Assembly (NCBI GenBank): GCA_021648365.1
Contig: JAKISY010000007.1
Span: 20,372 to 84,371, forward strand
Direction: 5' to 3'
Source: Verrucomicrobiales bacterium
Lineage (GTDB): Bacteria; Verrucomicrobiota; Verrucomicrobiia; Verrucomicrobiales; DEV007
DNA length: 64,000 bases
Shown here one piece after another: positions 34,866 through 44,328 of this stretch; the stretch's first letter is position 1; each line of letters opens with the position of its first letter. The translations under genes were made by a program, and so were the position numbers. The notes beneath the pieces are model-generated. The model ran no database searches. It saw only the letters and a program-made list of their open reading frames with translations, and was not told where the DNA came from.

Positions 34866-34918
34866 TTTCAGACTGACATCGGCAGCTATTTCCTTTATTG
34901 CTAAGAACTCATTTTTTT

Positions 34919-35800
34919 ATGCCCTTTCTATTTGCGCTACTTTTCATCCTACTCATCGCCGGCTTTGCACGTCAGGCCTGGCATCACGGCGTGCTCACCC
35001 AATACTGGGGCATTTGCGGCTTAGCAGGTGGTATCGCAGCTGGTTATCTTTTTTTTCAAAACTCCGCCATCATCCTAGAGCGCATGGCTCCAGACTTACA
35101 CCTCCCCTTGATACCCAATGTGATCGTTAGTGCTGTTATAGGTTTGCTGGTCTATTTTGTTTTGCGTCACTATGTCAAATCCTTCCTCTCCAGCCTATTC
35201 GGAGAAGAAACGTGGCTCAGCGGATGGACCGAAGGCTTCCGCGGTGCTTTTTTGAGCCTGCTACCAGGCATCATCACCGTCGCCATCCTTGCTTCAGGTA
35301 TCCGCCTCAGTGGCACCCTATTAGAACTGCGCCACCTCGAGAACATCTGCCGTCCCGCAGCCAATTTTACTACCAAACAATACCCACACTGGCCAGCTTT
35401 TGCCAAGTGGCGTGACGCAGTTGAAAAAATCCCCTTTTTGACCACCGCTCTCGACCCCGTCGATCCAGTCAGCCGAATCAAAGAACGCCTCATCGTAGAT
35501 TTACTCGTCGCTAGCAAAAATCCAAAGCTCGTGGACTATCTACGAGCCTCTGATCCAAGCAGTGCTATTTTTAAATCCAAAAGTATGCAGACTTTGTTGG
35601 CAACAGAAGAAATCACCCGCTTGTCGCAAAAATTTCAACACGTCACCTTGATCCTACACCCACTGGTGAAAACAGCAGCAGCAGATCCACAAAATCACGA
35701 TCCTTTAACCGATCTACAATTGCAGCCACTGATAGATGAATTTATGCTCTCACCCGAGCGACAACAAACGATCAAAAATCAAACCGTCGTCAGCAGATAA
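34919..35800 (+). CDS. CvpA-family-like membrane protein
   Basis: 293 residues; ATG 34919 (MPFLFALLF). About four N-terminal transmembrane helices separated by short loops (LFILLIAGFARQAWHHGVL, WGICGLAGGIAAGYLFF, NVIVSAVIGLLVYFVL, LSLLPGIITVAILASG) are followed by a soluble C-terminal region with several amphipathic helices. The helix order and the Gly-Ala patterns resemble the CvpA (colicin V production) family, but the match is by pattern only. It sits between aroC and gatB. Confidence 0.55.
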   Translation: MPFLFALLFILLIAGFARQAWHHGVLTQYWGICGLAGGIAAGYLFFQNSAIILERMAPDLHLPLIPNVIVSAVIGLLVYFVLRHYVKSFLSSLFGEETWLSGWTEGFRGAFLSLLPGIITVAILASGIRLSGTLLELRHLENICRPAANFTTKQYPHWPAFAKWRDAVEKIPFLTTALDPVDPVSRIKERLIVDLLVASKNPKLVDYLRASDPSSAIFKSKSMQTLLATEEITRLSQKFQHVTLILHPLVKTAAADPQNHDPLTDLQLQPLIDEFMLSPERQQTIKNQTVVSR

Positions 35801-35834
35801 ATTGCCACCGGCTAATCACTAACTTGCATTTTTC

Positions 35835-37307
35835 ATGAGCACCGCCACCAACAAACCATACCTCATATCCATCGGACTCGAAGTCCACGTCCAGCTCAAT
35901 ACACAGAGTAAAATGTTCTGCTCATGCCCCGCCCGCTATGGGGATGAACCCAATACCCTCACCTGCCCCGTCTGCCTCGGATTACCAGGCGCCATGCCCG
36001 TGCTCAACCTTGGCGCCATCAAACGCACCATCCGCTCCGGACTGATGCTTGGATGCGAAACGCCACCCATCGTCAAATGGGATCGCAAAAGCTACTTTTA
36101 CCCCGACATGCCTAAAAACTACCAGATCACACAGTTTGATCTACCCCTGTGTGAAGGTGGCGGAGTGCCCTTATACGATCTCGCCTACCCCAAAGAAGTT
36201 CAAAAAAATATCCCCTGCCCAGGCAAAGTGATAGCGCTCACCCGTATCCACCTCGAAGAAGACGTTGCCAAATCCACCCATCATTCCGCTTATTCAACCA
36301 TCGACTTCAACCGCGCTGGTACCCCCCTAATGGAGATCGTTTCAGAGCCCGACATCACCACTCCCGATGAAGCCTTTGCTTACCTCAACTCGCTACGCCA
36401 AATTCTCGTCTATGCCGGAGTCTCCGATGCTGATATGGAAAAAGGCCAAATGCGCTGTGATGTCAACGTCTCTCTCCGCCCCGAAGGTCAACAAGAACTA
36501 GGCTCCAAAGTCGAGCTCAAGAATCTCAATTCCATGTCAGCAGTGAGGCGCTCCCTCTACTACGAAATCGAACGCCAAGGCGAAGCTCTCGACAAGCAAG
36601 AAACCATCGTGCAATCCACTCGACGTTGGGATGACGCCATAGGAGAAACTCGTCTCATGCGCACAAAAGAAGATGCTCATGATTACCGTTACCTTCCCGA
36701 TCCCGACCTACTACCGCTACACACTTCGGACCTCGTAGCAGAAGCCAGCCAGGATTTACCCGAATTACCTCACCAGAAAGTCGCGCGATTCGAACAAGAT
36801 TACGGCATCACCCACTACGACGCCTCCGTACTCGCCTCCAGTCAAAACCTAGCGGACTATTATGAACAAGCTGCTGCAGGCGCTTCTTCTGCCAAAAAAG
36901 TCGCCAACTGGGTGATCAACAACCTGCTCGCAGTTCTCAACGAACGAGCAATACAAATCTCCGACTGCCCACTCAGCGCAGACAAACTTCGAGAACTGGT
37001 CGATCTGGTTGAAGCCGGACAAGTATCCAATACCCAAGCCAAAGAAGTTTTTGCCCTGCTACTCGATGCACCCGATAAAAGCCCCGCGCAAATCGCCAAA
37101 GAAAAAGGATTCGAACCCGCCGACTCCAGCGAAGTGGCTGCCTTCATCGACCAAGCTATCGCCGCCAATCCTGGTCCCGCTGGAGAAGTCACTGATGGCA
37201 ACGATAAAGCCATCAACTTCTTAACTGGACAGGTCATGAAATTGTCGCGCGGCAAGGCAAACCCCAAGCAAGTCAGCGAAGGCATCATTGCCCGCCTGCG
37301 ATCTTAA
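35835..37307 (+). CDS. gatB: aspartyl/glutamyl-tRNA amidotransferase subunit B
   Basis: Part of the GatCAB complex that converts misacylated Glu-tRNA(Gln) and Asp-tRNA(Asn) to the correct forms. 490 residues. Motifs: IGLEVHVQLNTQSKMFCSC with the first zinc Cys residues, LTCPVCLGLPGAMPVLN with the second zinc pair, the kinase-like DFNRAGTPLMEIVSEPD, and the tail domain ending GQVMKLSRGKANP. GatA and GatC are not adjacent. Follows the CvpA-like gene on the same strand. Confidence 0.97.
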   Translation: MSTATNKPYLISIGLEVHVQLNTQSKMFCSCPARYGDEPNTLTCPVCLGLPGAMPVLNLGAIKRTIRSGLMLGCETPPIVKWDRKSYFYPDMPKNYQITQFDLPLCEGGGVPLYDLAYPKEVQKNIPCPGKVIALTRIHLEEDVAKSTHHSAYSTIDFNRAGTPLMEIVSEPDITTPDEAFAYLNSLRQILVYAGVSDADMEKGQMRCDVNVSLRPEGQQELGSKVELKNLNSMSAVRRSLYYEIERQGEALDKQETIVQSTRRWDDAIGETRLMRTKEDAHDYRYLPDPDLLPLHTSDLVAEASQDLPELPHQKVARFEQDYGITHYDASVLASSQNLADYYEQAAAGASSAKKVANWVINNLLAVLNERAIQISDCPLSADKLRELVDLVEAGQVSNTQAKEVFALLLDAPDKSPAQIAKEKGFEPADSSEVAAFIDQAIAANPGPAGEVTDGNDKAINFLTGQVMKLSRGKANPKQVSEGIIARLRS

Positions 37308-37418
37308 GCGAGCCAGCTTAGAAATAACCCACGGCGCTCACCAAATATTCAACCTACAAGACGGAGCCATATTCTTGTCCTCGATAGCTGACAACAACTC
37401 TTCTCTGTTCTCCTACGT

Positions 37419-38480
37419 TCAGCCTTCCCCACTACCCCCAATCACATTCGATCTCAAATCTCGTAACACTCGCAACTCACCCCACTGCGCACCCCGCATC
37501 CTACGACCACCATCCTTTCTCTTAGCTCCAAAGTCAGCCCTCTTATCTTCAAAAAACTCATCCACAAAACGCTGACTCCCCAACACCGCCCCATCGCTAA
37601 AATAACGCACTCGACAACGCAACGCCACCGCCACCGGCAAACGTCCTCCAACTTCCAACACCTCCGCGATCTCCGCCTGACTGAAACCACCCTTCCGCTT
37701 CACATGACCATCGACACTCTGGCCCGCCTCCACCTCTTCTCCCTTCACATACAGTAGGCAACGATACTCCGCCACCACTGTCCGCCAAGCCACTCGCTGA
37801 CGTCCCGTCACCGCAAAACTCAGTCCTTGACGCGCCGCACGACTCCCCGCCACCGCAGACGCATACGAACACCAGCGATATCCCTCTGGCGTTTGTGCCA
37901 GCCCCGCACGAATCGGATTCAGGTCAATGTATGCAGCCACCATCCTTAACGCCTCGCTGCTATCCCCATCATCCGCCCCTTGTAATAAAACACTGCGAAA
38001 ACGCCCCTCCCACAAAGTCCCGTTACGCCCATGCGTCTTGTTATAAGCCAGTGTCATTTTTAGCTTCAGTTCCTTCATGAACATAGACAAATCAAACAAA
38101 CGTTCCTTGATCCCCAGTGCCATTTCAGACAAGCGACTCTCCGCCCCCATTTCCCTGCATCTCTCCACCTCCTCCATCATCAAGCGCGTCGACCACTCCC
38201 CCTTCAACGCCCCGAGCCGCTGCAAGTAATCTTCATCCGTCCAGCCCTGAGTCGCCAAATCCCTATCTGGCACCTCCAACAACAAATGGAAGTGATTCCC
38301 CATAAAGCACCAAGCCAACGCCCTCAGCCCAGAGAACTTCAGCTGCTTCAGCAACAACACGCGAAACACCTCCTTCTCATCATCCCCGAACAAGATGTCC
38401 CTCCCCGTCGTCCGACTCACCACATGATAATAATTTGTCTGCCCCTTCGGCCCCAATAAAAATTCACGTATCTTCCTCAT
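37419..38480 (-). CDS. REP-associated tyrosine transposase (RAYT, IS200/IS605-like Y1)
   Basis: A 353-residue HUH-type Y1 transposase. Start ATG 38480 (MRKIREF) has GGGAATT upstream. The HUH motif is HFH at residues 63-65 (CFMGNHFHLLLEVPD), and the catalytic tyrosine is probably Tyr146 (KMTLAYNKTHGRNGTLWEGRF). C-terminal region of about 130 residues is additional DNA-binding-like sequence. Coding-strand composition is G-rich, and codons ending in G dominate, unlike neighbouring genes. RAYTs move short palindromic repeats; a GGTC-T-GACC palindrome lies 53 bases upstream of the start at 38533-38541. No terminal repeats of an insertion sequence were found. Confidence 0.85.
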   Translation of the reverse strand: MRKIREFLLGPKGQTNYYHVVSRTTGRDILFGDDEKEVFRVLLLKQLKFSGLRALAWCFMGNHFHLLLEVPDRDLATQGWTDEDYLQRLGALKGEWSTRLMMEEVERCREMGAESRLSEMALGIKERLFDLSMFMKELKLKMTLAYNKTHGRNGTLWEGRFRSVLLQGADDGDSSEALRMVAAYIDLNPIRAGLAQTPEGYRWCSYASAVAGSRAARQGLSFAVTGRQRVAWRTVVAEYRCLLYVKGEEVEAGQSVDGHVKRKGGFSQAEIAEVLEVGGRLPVAVALRCRVRYFSDGAVLGSQRFVDEFFEDKRADFGAKRKDGGRRMRGAQWGELRVLRDLRSNVIGGSGEG

Positions 38481-38594
38481 AATTCCCACACTACGCACCC
38501 ACACCCACAACGTCAATGCATTTTCCACATAGGGTCTGACCGTTCAATATATATAAAAGTTTGACAGCGGTGGCAAGTGCCTCCAGATGAATGC

Positions 38595-39347
38595 ATGAAA
38601 ATTACGCGCTTACTTCCCCTTATCGCCATTCTTAGCCTGCATTTACCCGTTTTAGGACAAAGCGATTCGAAAAACATGGCCACCTCTCCTGCACCGCATC
38701 CTGGCAAAGAAGCCTCACATGCAAAATTCAACGAAGTTTCTAAACAAGGAAAAGCACAACTAGTCTTTTTAGGTGATTCGATCACCGCTGGTTGGAATGG
38801 CAGAGGCAAAAAGGCTTGGGACCAATATTGGGCTCCTATGCAAGCCGTCAACTTTGGTATCGGCGGAGATCGTACCGAGCATATCCTCTGGCGCTTACAA
38901 AATGGTAACTACGACGGCCTTAAACCCAAGCTCACCGTGCTCATGATCGGCACCAATAATACCGGTCATGAAGGTAGAGCCATGCCAGAGCATGGCGATG
39001 CCATCTACAAGAGTAGCGCAGAACAAACGGCACAGGGTGTTACAGATATTATCAAATTGCTTAAGAAAAAACAGCCGCAAATGAAAATACTTCTGCTGGC
39101 TATCTTCCCACGAGGTGCTGACAACAACAACAAAATGCGCCAACAAAATCAAGCCGCTAACAAAATCATCGCCAAACTCGATGATGACAAAACAGTCTTT
39201 TTCTTAGACATCAATCAAGCTTTCCTTCAAGCCGACGGCACTCTCTCTAAAGACATCATGCCCGACCTGCTCCACCCCAACGCAGCCGGTTACGAAATCT
39301 GGAGCAAAGGTATCATGGACAAAGTCAAGCAACTGATGGCGGACTGA
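38595..39347 (+). CDS. secreted SGNH/GDSL-family hydrolase
   Basis: 250 residues; ATG 38595 (MKITRLL) opens a signal peptide ending near LGQSDS. The four SGNH blocks are visible: block I FLGDSITAGWNGRG (catalytic Ser), block II IGGDRTEHILWRLQ, block III MIGTNNTGHEG and block V DLLHPNAAGYEIW (Asp and His). Most like the platelet-activating factor acetylhydrolase-type/rhamnogalacturonan esterase-like group, so deacetylation of a carbohydrate is plausible. Substrate unknown. Next gene is convergent and broken. Confidence 0.87.
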   Translation: MKITRLLPLIAILSLHLPVLGQSDSKNMATSPAPHPGKEASHAKFNEVSKQGKAQLVFLGDSITAGWNGRGKKAWDQYWAPMQAVNFGIGGDRTEHILWRLQNGNYDGLKPKLTVLMIGTNNTGHEGRAMPEHGDAIYKSSAEQTAQGVTDIIKLLKKKQPQMKILLLAIFPRGADNNNKMRQQNQAANKIIAKLDDDKTVFFLDINQAFLQADGTLSKDIMPDLLHPNAAGYEIWSKGIMDKVKQLMAD

Positions 39348-39361
39348 GCTAATGCCCGCCT

Positions 39362-41088
39362 CTAGTTTGTCCCCATGTTCTCTATCACCTCTTGCTCGGT
39401 AAGGGCTCGTTTATAGATCCTAACCTCTCTCATCTTACCTTTGAAATAGTCGTACTGCCCGAACCCTATCTGCAACGGAGCCGTATTCGTTAAATCATAC
39501 TGGTCTGGTTCAAATTCCCCTGACGCAGCTACCTGTTTTCCATCAACAAACAGCTCCAAGCGTCCACCGGATTTCACCGCTGTGATATGACGCCAACCGC
39601 TTTTTAATTCACTATCATAGCTGACACACTCTCCAGCGCGGAACGAACGCACACGCCCTGAAGGAAAGGTTCCCGAAGATAATCTTCCTTGGAACACCGC
39701 CATGCAAAACGCCCGTCGATAAATAACATCCTTGGTGAAATCGACTCGTCCAACCGAATTCCAGTTGGCATCGCCGTCATAACGAAAAATCTCAGCCATC
39801 GGTAAGGAACCCGCGTAAAGCTTTCCATTGTAATGATTGGAGCCCATGATTTCCTGTTCTTCCCCAAGGCGACCCGTTGACTGCCAGCCTTGCCTGATGA
39901 AAAACGATAAACCTTGCCCTCTGGCCAAGTACCCGCCATAAGCTTTCCTTGGTGCAAACCCAAGCTGTAAACCTGAGTTCCCGTTTTATCTCCTTTTAAA
40001 CCAGTCGGAACCCACTTGCTACCATCGTAATAGGCTTGCGTACGACTTGCCGTGCCCAGAGAACCAGTGCGTTTCCAGGTCTTGCCATCAAAGACAAAAA
40101 CCGTGCCTTCATCATAAGCCGTCGCATAGATAGATCCATTGTGCACCGCTAAAGCTTCTGTCCATAAACCGTCCGGAGTAGCTAAGGCCTGCCATTTTTT
40201 TCCTCCTTAATAGCGAAAAAATCCAGCTTGATAAAATCCCGTCGTATACAATTCCCCTTTGAAGTTCACCAAACCATTCACTCCACCCAATCCAGGTAGC
40301 TGCCCCACTTCCGTCCATTCACCCCCATCCAAAACAAACACCTTGCCACCGATGTGATGAGACAAAGTAGGTGCTAAACCAGAATAATGCAGCAATACCC
40401 GCGATACGCCCACATAGAGCTTCCCATCGAAAGATGCCATAGAAGTCACCCCATTGCTTTTCCACGGAGCGCCTAGATCTTCCCACTCTCCAGTTTTTTT
40501 ATAACGATAGACATGACCTTGATCCGTATTCGTACGCCCCTCCACCGTTCCCACATACAAGTCTCCCTGATGCACCGCCATACTATGCACAAAAATCGAT
40601 TTTCCTGGGCGCCCTTCATCCCTCCACTCTGCCTCCTGTTTACTGTCATCGATCCCAAACTGCAGGTTGCGATAATTCGCCTGACTTCCGGTGACACCAG
40701 CGTGATTGACCAAACTCAAATTAAAGCCCTTACGCGTGACGGGATCGTATTTACTGATCAAGTCCCCAATATTATCATCCATATTTTCCTCGGTAAACAC
40801 CCACAAAGAGATGGTGAAGTCTCCCGATCCCAAATTCTGCATCTGGTGATGCGGCACCGAAAGGTAACTGCTGCGCCCGTTAAAAGAAGCCGCCCGCTTT
40901 TTATCCCATTCGATGCCATGATTGCTCAGGTGAATACCCTGCCCCGAATGATCCATCGCATCTCCCTTCAACTTCCAATCAGCGATCAGCGTTTCATCTT
41001 GCTTCTGAGCTAGCACCGCAGGCAGCATCGCAAACATCGTAGCACTCATCAGCCATACCAAAAAAGAAGGGGTTGTTTGTATCATCAC
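39362..41088 (-). pseudogene. broken secreted LamG/beta-propeller-like protein gene
   Basis: A ~570-codon gene with two defects. From ATG 41088: signal peptide (VLAQKQDE), a LamG-like domain (MDHSGQGIHLSNHG, GDFTISLWVFTE) and kelch-like repeats. TAA at 40207-40209 stops it in frame after GFFRY, but the same frame continues at once with GGKKWQALATPDGLWTEAL and more repeats (40206 to about 39890). There one base is missing near 39887, and the next frame carries on to 39362 with a second LamG domain (WRHITAVKSGGRLELFVDGK, ending MREVRIYKRALTEQEVIE). The conserved reading in three pieces shows a single original gene; either it is recently inactivated or the sequence has errors. Confidence 0.8.
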
Positions 41089-41191
41089 GTCATATTTTCT
41101 ACGAATTCTAAATCAAAAGCAAGCAGGCAGATTCGCTTTAGTCCGCGCTTTGCCTGCCGCTAAAACCCATACCACATAACTATAAGATCAT

Positions 41192-43381
41192 TCACTGCAA
41201 GTTAGTCAAATTTTCTAGAAATCGATTTCCCCTTAATAACTGCTCACGTTTCCACCCCTCGATTGCCTTGATTTGATCTCTGATATACTTAGTTTTAGCA
41301 GCTTCTGGCTCACCTTGAGCAAAAGGCAGTGTCAATGGTGTTAGAGTAAGCGGGTGCTGACTGGACTGCGCTAATCGATCAGCATCGAGCCATGCCTGCT
41401 TGAGATCCATCCTATTTGCAAATCGTTTAGGTAAATGATAATACGGCGTGATTTTTAGGATTTGTTGCAAGGCTTCACGATGATCCTTCAATTTTTCAGG
41501 GTGATTCCACAGATACCTGTCAATCTTGATCGCACAATTATAGTAAAACGGATCTAGTTCAAAGGCCTGTAGATAATACCGAAACGCCTCCTCCTTCTGA
41601 CCGCGATTCTCAAACACCATACCCAGTAGATAATAGGTGCGCGGATTGTCAGGCGAGGTCTTGATCACGCGCTCAAAAACCCTCTGCGCGATGTCCCGTG
41701 CTTCTTTGTCATCAAAAGCCCCTTCACAACCAAAACAGTGACTTTCCACTGGGCCAAAACTCACCGGCATCAGTTCAAAAGCTTTAACAAAATGCTGTTC
41801 CGCTTCTGCGATTCGACCTTGCTCTACCAGAGTTTTAGCTAGTCGCGATTGCAGACAATAGGCATTTTCAAATCGTCCTAAGGCCTTTTGATAACGACGG
41901 ATCGCCTCATTGCGTAAGCCAACATACAAATAATCATCAGCTAGCTCCCCTTCACGAATCGCCTTGGTGACATCTGTATAAAACTTAGCCTTTTCTTCAT
42001 TACCCTCAGCGGCATAAACCGCCGCCAATACTTTGTACGCCTCCATCCGACTCTCCTTGCCCTGATCACCATCCGAAGGGTCAAGCGCAATAGCTTTTTC
42101 TACCCACTGCCTAGCTTGTGGCACTTTCCCCTGCTTCAGAGCAAGATGCGCTAACCAGATCAACGGACGCTCTTCAAAAGGGTCATACTTCATCACCTGT
42201 TGCAAAAATGCCTTCATACCCTCGCGGTGATGTTCCAATAAATCGCGATAGTAGGGGTCGTAAGAGCCACTAGCAGCTATCAGATATTGCAGTAAAACTT
42301 CCGCTTCTGCCGCCTTTCCACTTTCACGCAAAGCCTTACAAACCTCCCGACCTAACTCTTTATTTTTAGAAGCTAACAAGCTAAGATATGTGCTTTGGTC
42401 ATTGATACCTCTATCGGGCAAGGTTCCTAAAGCCGTAAGTAACGCCTGCGCGCCATCCAACTCTAATATCGCTAGCAAGTGGTACGATACAAACTGATCT
42501 TCATCCTTATCCACTTTCATCACCAAGTCCGTCAACTCACGAACTTTGCCCCATTCATTCTCTTTGCCTAACGCCTCAAACAAAAAGTCCAATCCATACG
42601 GAAAATAATTCTCATCCGATTTTGCCATTTTCCTGAGATCTTTTTCTGCTAAAAGTAATACCTTCTCTTTTAATAGCTTCCGCTCTAATATGACTGCCAG
42701 CGTGTGCAACTTTTTCAGTAAAGAAAATTTCTTATAACTCTCAGCTTCCTTCGCTTCGTCCCACAGCAATTCTATGCCCTCATCCACCCGACCCTCCGCC
42801 AAAGCAGTTTGCCATTGTTCCTGATCCTCAACATGCCTACCGTCCATTTTTTTCCATCCGGGAAATACCTCGTCCAAATAATCATCTGCAGCTTTTTTGC
42901 TACTGCCCAATACCATAAGATGACGGTGATGCTCACGAGCCTTTCTTGCACTAGGATAACCATTGTCGTGCTTGGACAAATACGGACGCAACAATTCCCT
43001 ATACATCTCAAGCGCCTTCTCCCGACCGCTTTCTCCTTGTAATACAGCCGCAAAACATTTGAGACTTTCCGCTCTTCGCTCTCTTGCACCCTCCTGCAGC
43101 CAACTACTTTTTGATTTCTGCACATCACTCTCTAGTCCTTTCCTGACCGCCTGCCAGTCCTCCGGAGATGGCAACTCAGCATAAAGATTATCAAGATCCA
43201 CACGCCACGCATTATCATACAAATGCAGCCGTTCCATCCATTCATCGCTATTCTTCGCGGCAGGCTGAGGTCCCGGGTCATCTTCCATCTCCATCGTCAC
43301 CAAGGATGACAAGGACGGCGGAGAGCAAGTCGGTAACAAAATGAGTAAGCAGAATAGTAGTGTTGTTTGAGCAATCTTCAC
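41192..43381 (-). CDS. TPR-repeat lipoprotein
   Basis: 729 residues. A lipoprotein signal ends in ILLPTC (Cys19), so the protein is membrane-anchored in the periplasm or cell surface. Most of the rest is alpha-helical repeats; clear TPR units include PLIWLAHLALKQGKVPQARQ, RTYYLLGMVFENRGQKEEAF and AYCLQSRLAKTLVEQGRIAE. TPR proteins act as scaffolds; no specific partner can be named. Upstream (right) of the broken LamG gene on the same strand. Confidence 0.78.
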   Translation of the reverse strand: MKIAQTTLLFCLLILLPTCSPPSLSSLVTMEMEDDPGPQPAAKNSDEWMERLHLYDNAWRVDLDNLYAELPSPEDWQAVRKGLESDVQKSKSSWLQEGARERRAESLKCFAAVLQGESGREKALEMYRELLRPYLSKHDNGYPSARKAREHHRHLMVLGSSKKAADDYLDEVFPGWKKMDGRHVEDQEQWQTALAEGRVDEGIELLWDEAKEAESYKKFSLLKKLHTLAVILERKLLKEKVLLLAEKDLRKMAKSDENYFPYGLDFLFEALGKENEWGKVRELTDLVMKVDKDEDQFVSYHLLAILELDGAQALLTALGTLPDRGINDQSTYLSLLASKNKELGREVCKALRESGKAAEAEVLLQYLIAASGSYDPYYRDLLEHHREGMKAFLQQVMKYDPFEERPLIWLAHLALKQGKVPQARQWVEKAIALDPSDGDQGKESRMEAYKVLAAVYAAEGNEEKAKFYTDVTKAIREGELADDYLYVGLRNEAIRRYQKALGRFENAYCLQSRLAKTLVEQGRIAEAEQHFVKAFELMPVSFGPVESHCFGCEGAFDDKEARDIAQRVFERVIKTSPDNPRTYYLLGMVFENRGQKEEAFRYYLQAFELDPFYYNCAIKIDRYLWNHPEKLKDHREALQQILKITPYYHLPKRFANRMDLKQAWLDADRLAQSSQHPLTLTPLTLPFAQGEPEAAKTKYIRDQIKAIEGWKREQLLRGNRFLENLTNLQ

Positions 43382-43433
43382 CTCTCACACCTAACAGATC
43401 TACTAGGTTCACAAAAGAAGTTTTTCGATAAAT

Positions 43434-44282
43434 TCACCTCTCGTCTCCCATCAGCCATTCAGTCATTCTTAAAGCGTCCAAATTAGGTCGCACTTCATGC
43501 ACTCGATGAATCTTGGCTCCCGCCGATCGAGTCAACGCCGTTAGTGTCAAAGTCGCTGCGTCGCGCTGCTGCGGACTGTCGCGTTGCAATATTCGCCCAA
43601 TGAAAGATTTTCTCGATAGACCTATCAACAAAGGGTGCTTATCGATCAACAAATGAGGTATCTGGCGTAACAACTTGGCATGATGCTCATCGTTTTTCCC
43701 AAAACCAATGCCAGGATCCAAGACGATCGCTGACTTGTCCACTCCGGCACTGATTGCCAACTCAACCTGTTGTTGAAAAAACCCCACCACCTCTGCTACC
43801 ACATCATCATAAGTTGTATGGTCTTGCATCGTCAGCGGCGTGCCACGGGAATGCATCAGCACCAACCCCGCGCCCGTTGCTGCGACCACATTCGCCATTT
43901 GCACATCACCTGTCAGCCCTGTCACGTCATTGATGATCACCGCGCCGGCTTCGCAGGCTGCCGCAGCGACCTCTGCTTTAGACGTATCGACCGACAACAC
44001 TGCCTGTGGATTTTTCTGCAATATCGCATCGATCACTGGCAGCACTCGTGCCATTTCTGTGGCAGTATCGACAGGCTCTGCTCCAGGGCGAGTCGATTCA
44101 CCACCCACATCCACCACCGCAGCACCCTCAGCAAACATTTGCATGGCGTGATCGCGTGCTGCACCCACGCCATCAAAATTACCTCCATCGGAAAAGGAAT
44201 CTGGGGTGACATTCAAAATCCCCATGACGATACCTTGTTTACTGAGATCGAAGTACTTCTGCTGTCCACATTGCCAAATCAT
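43434..44282 (-). CDS. folP: dihydropteroate synthase
   Basis: Joins para-aminobenzoate to the pterin pyrophosphate in folate synthesis; sulfonamide target. 282 residues, TIM barrel with GILNVTPDSFSDGGNF, DVGGESTRPGAEPV, VSVDTSKAEVA, INDVTGL and the pyrophosphate loop FGKNDEHHAKLL/LIGLSRKSFIG. All signature residues appear present. Follows the opposing neighbours independently. Confidence 0.96.
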   Translation of the reverse strand: MIWQCGQQKYFDLSKQGIVMGILNVTPDSFSDGGNFDGVGAARDHAMQMFAEGAAVVDVGGESTRPGAEPVDTATEMARVLPVIDAILQKNPQAVLSVDTSKAEVAAAACEAGAVIINDVTGLTGDVQMANVVAATGAGLVLMHSRGTPLTMQDHTTYDDVVAEVVGFFQQQVELAISAGVDKSAIVLDPGIGFGKNDEHHAKLLRQIPHLLIDKHPLLIGLSRKSFIGRILQRDSPQQRDAATLTLTALTRSAGAKIHRVHEVRPNLDALRMTEWLMGDER

Positions 44283-44328
44283 GATTTATCAAAATTTGTC
44301 TACCAAACAAAATTCAGCAGCACTCGGC

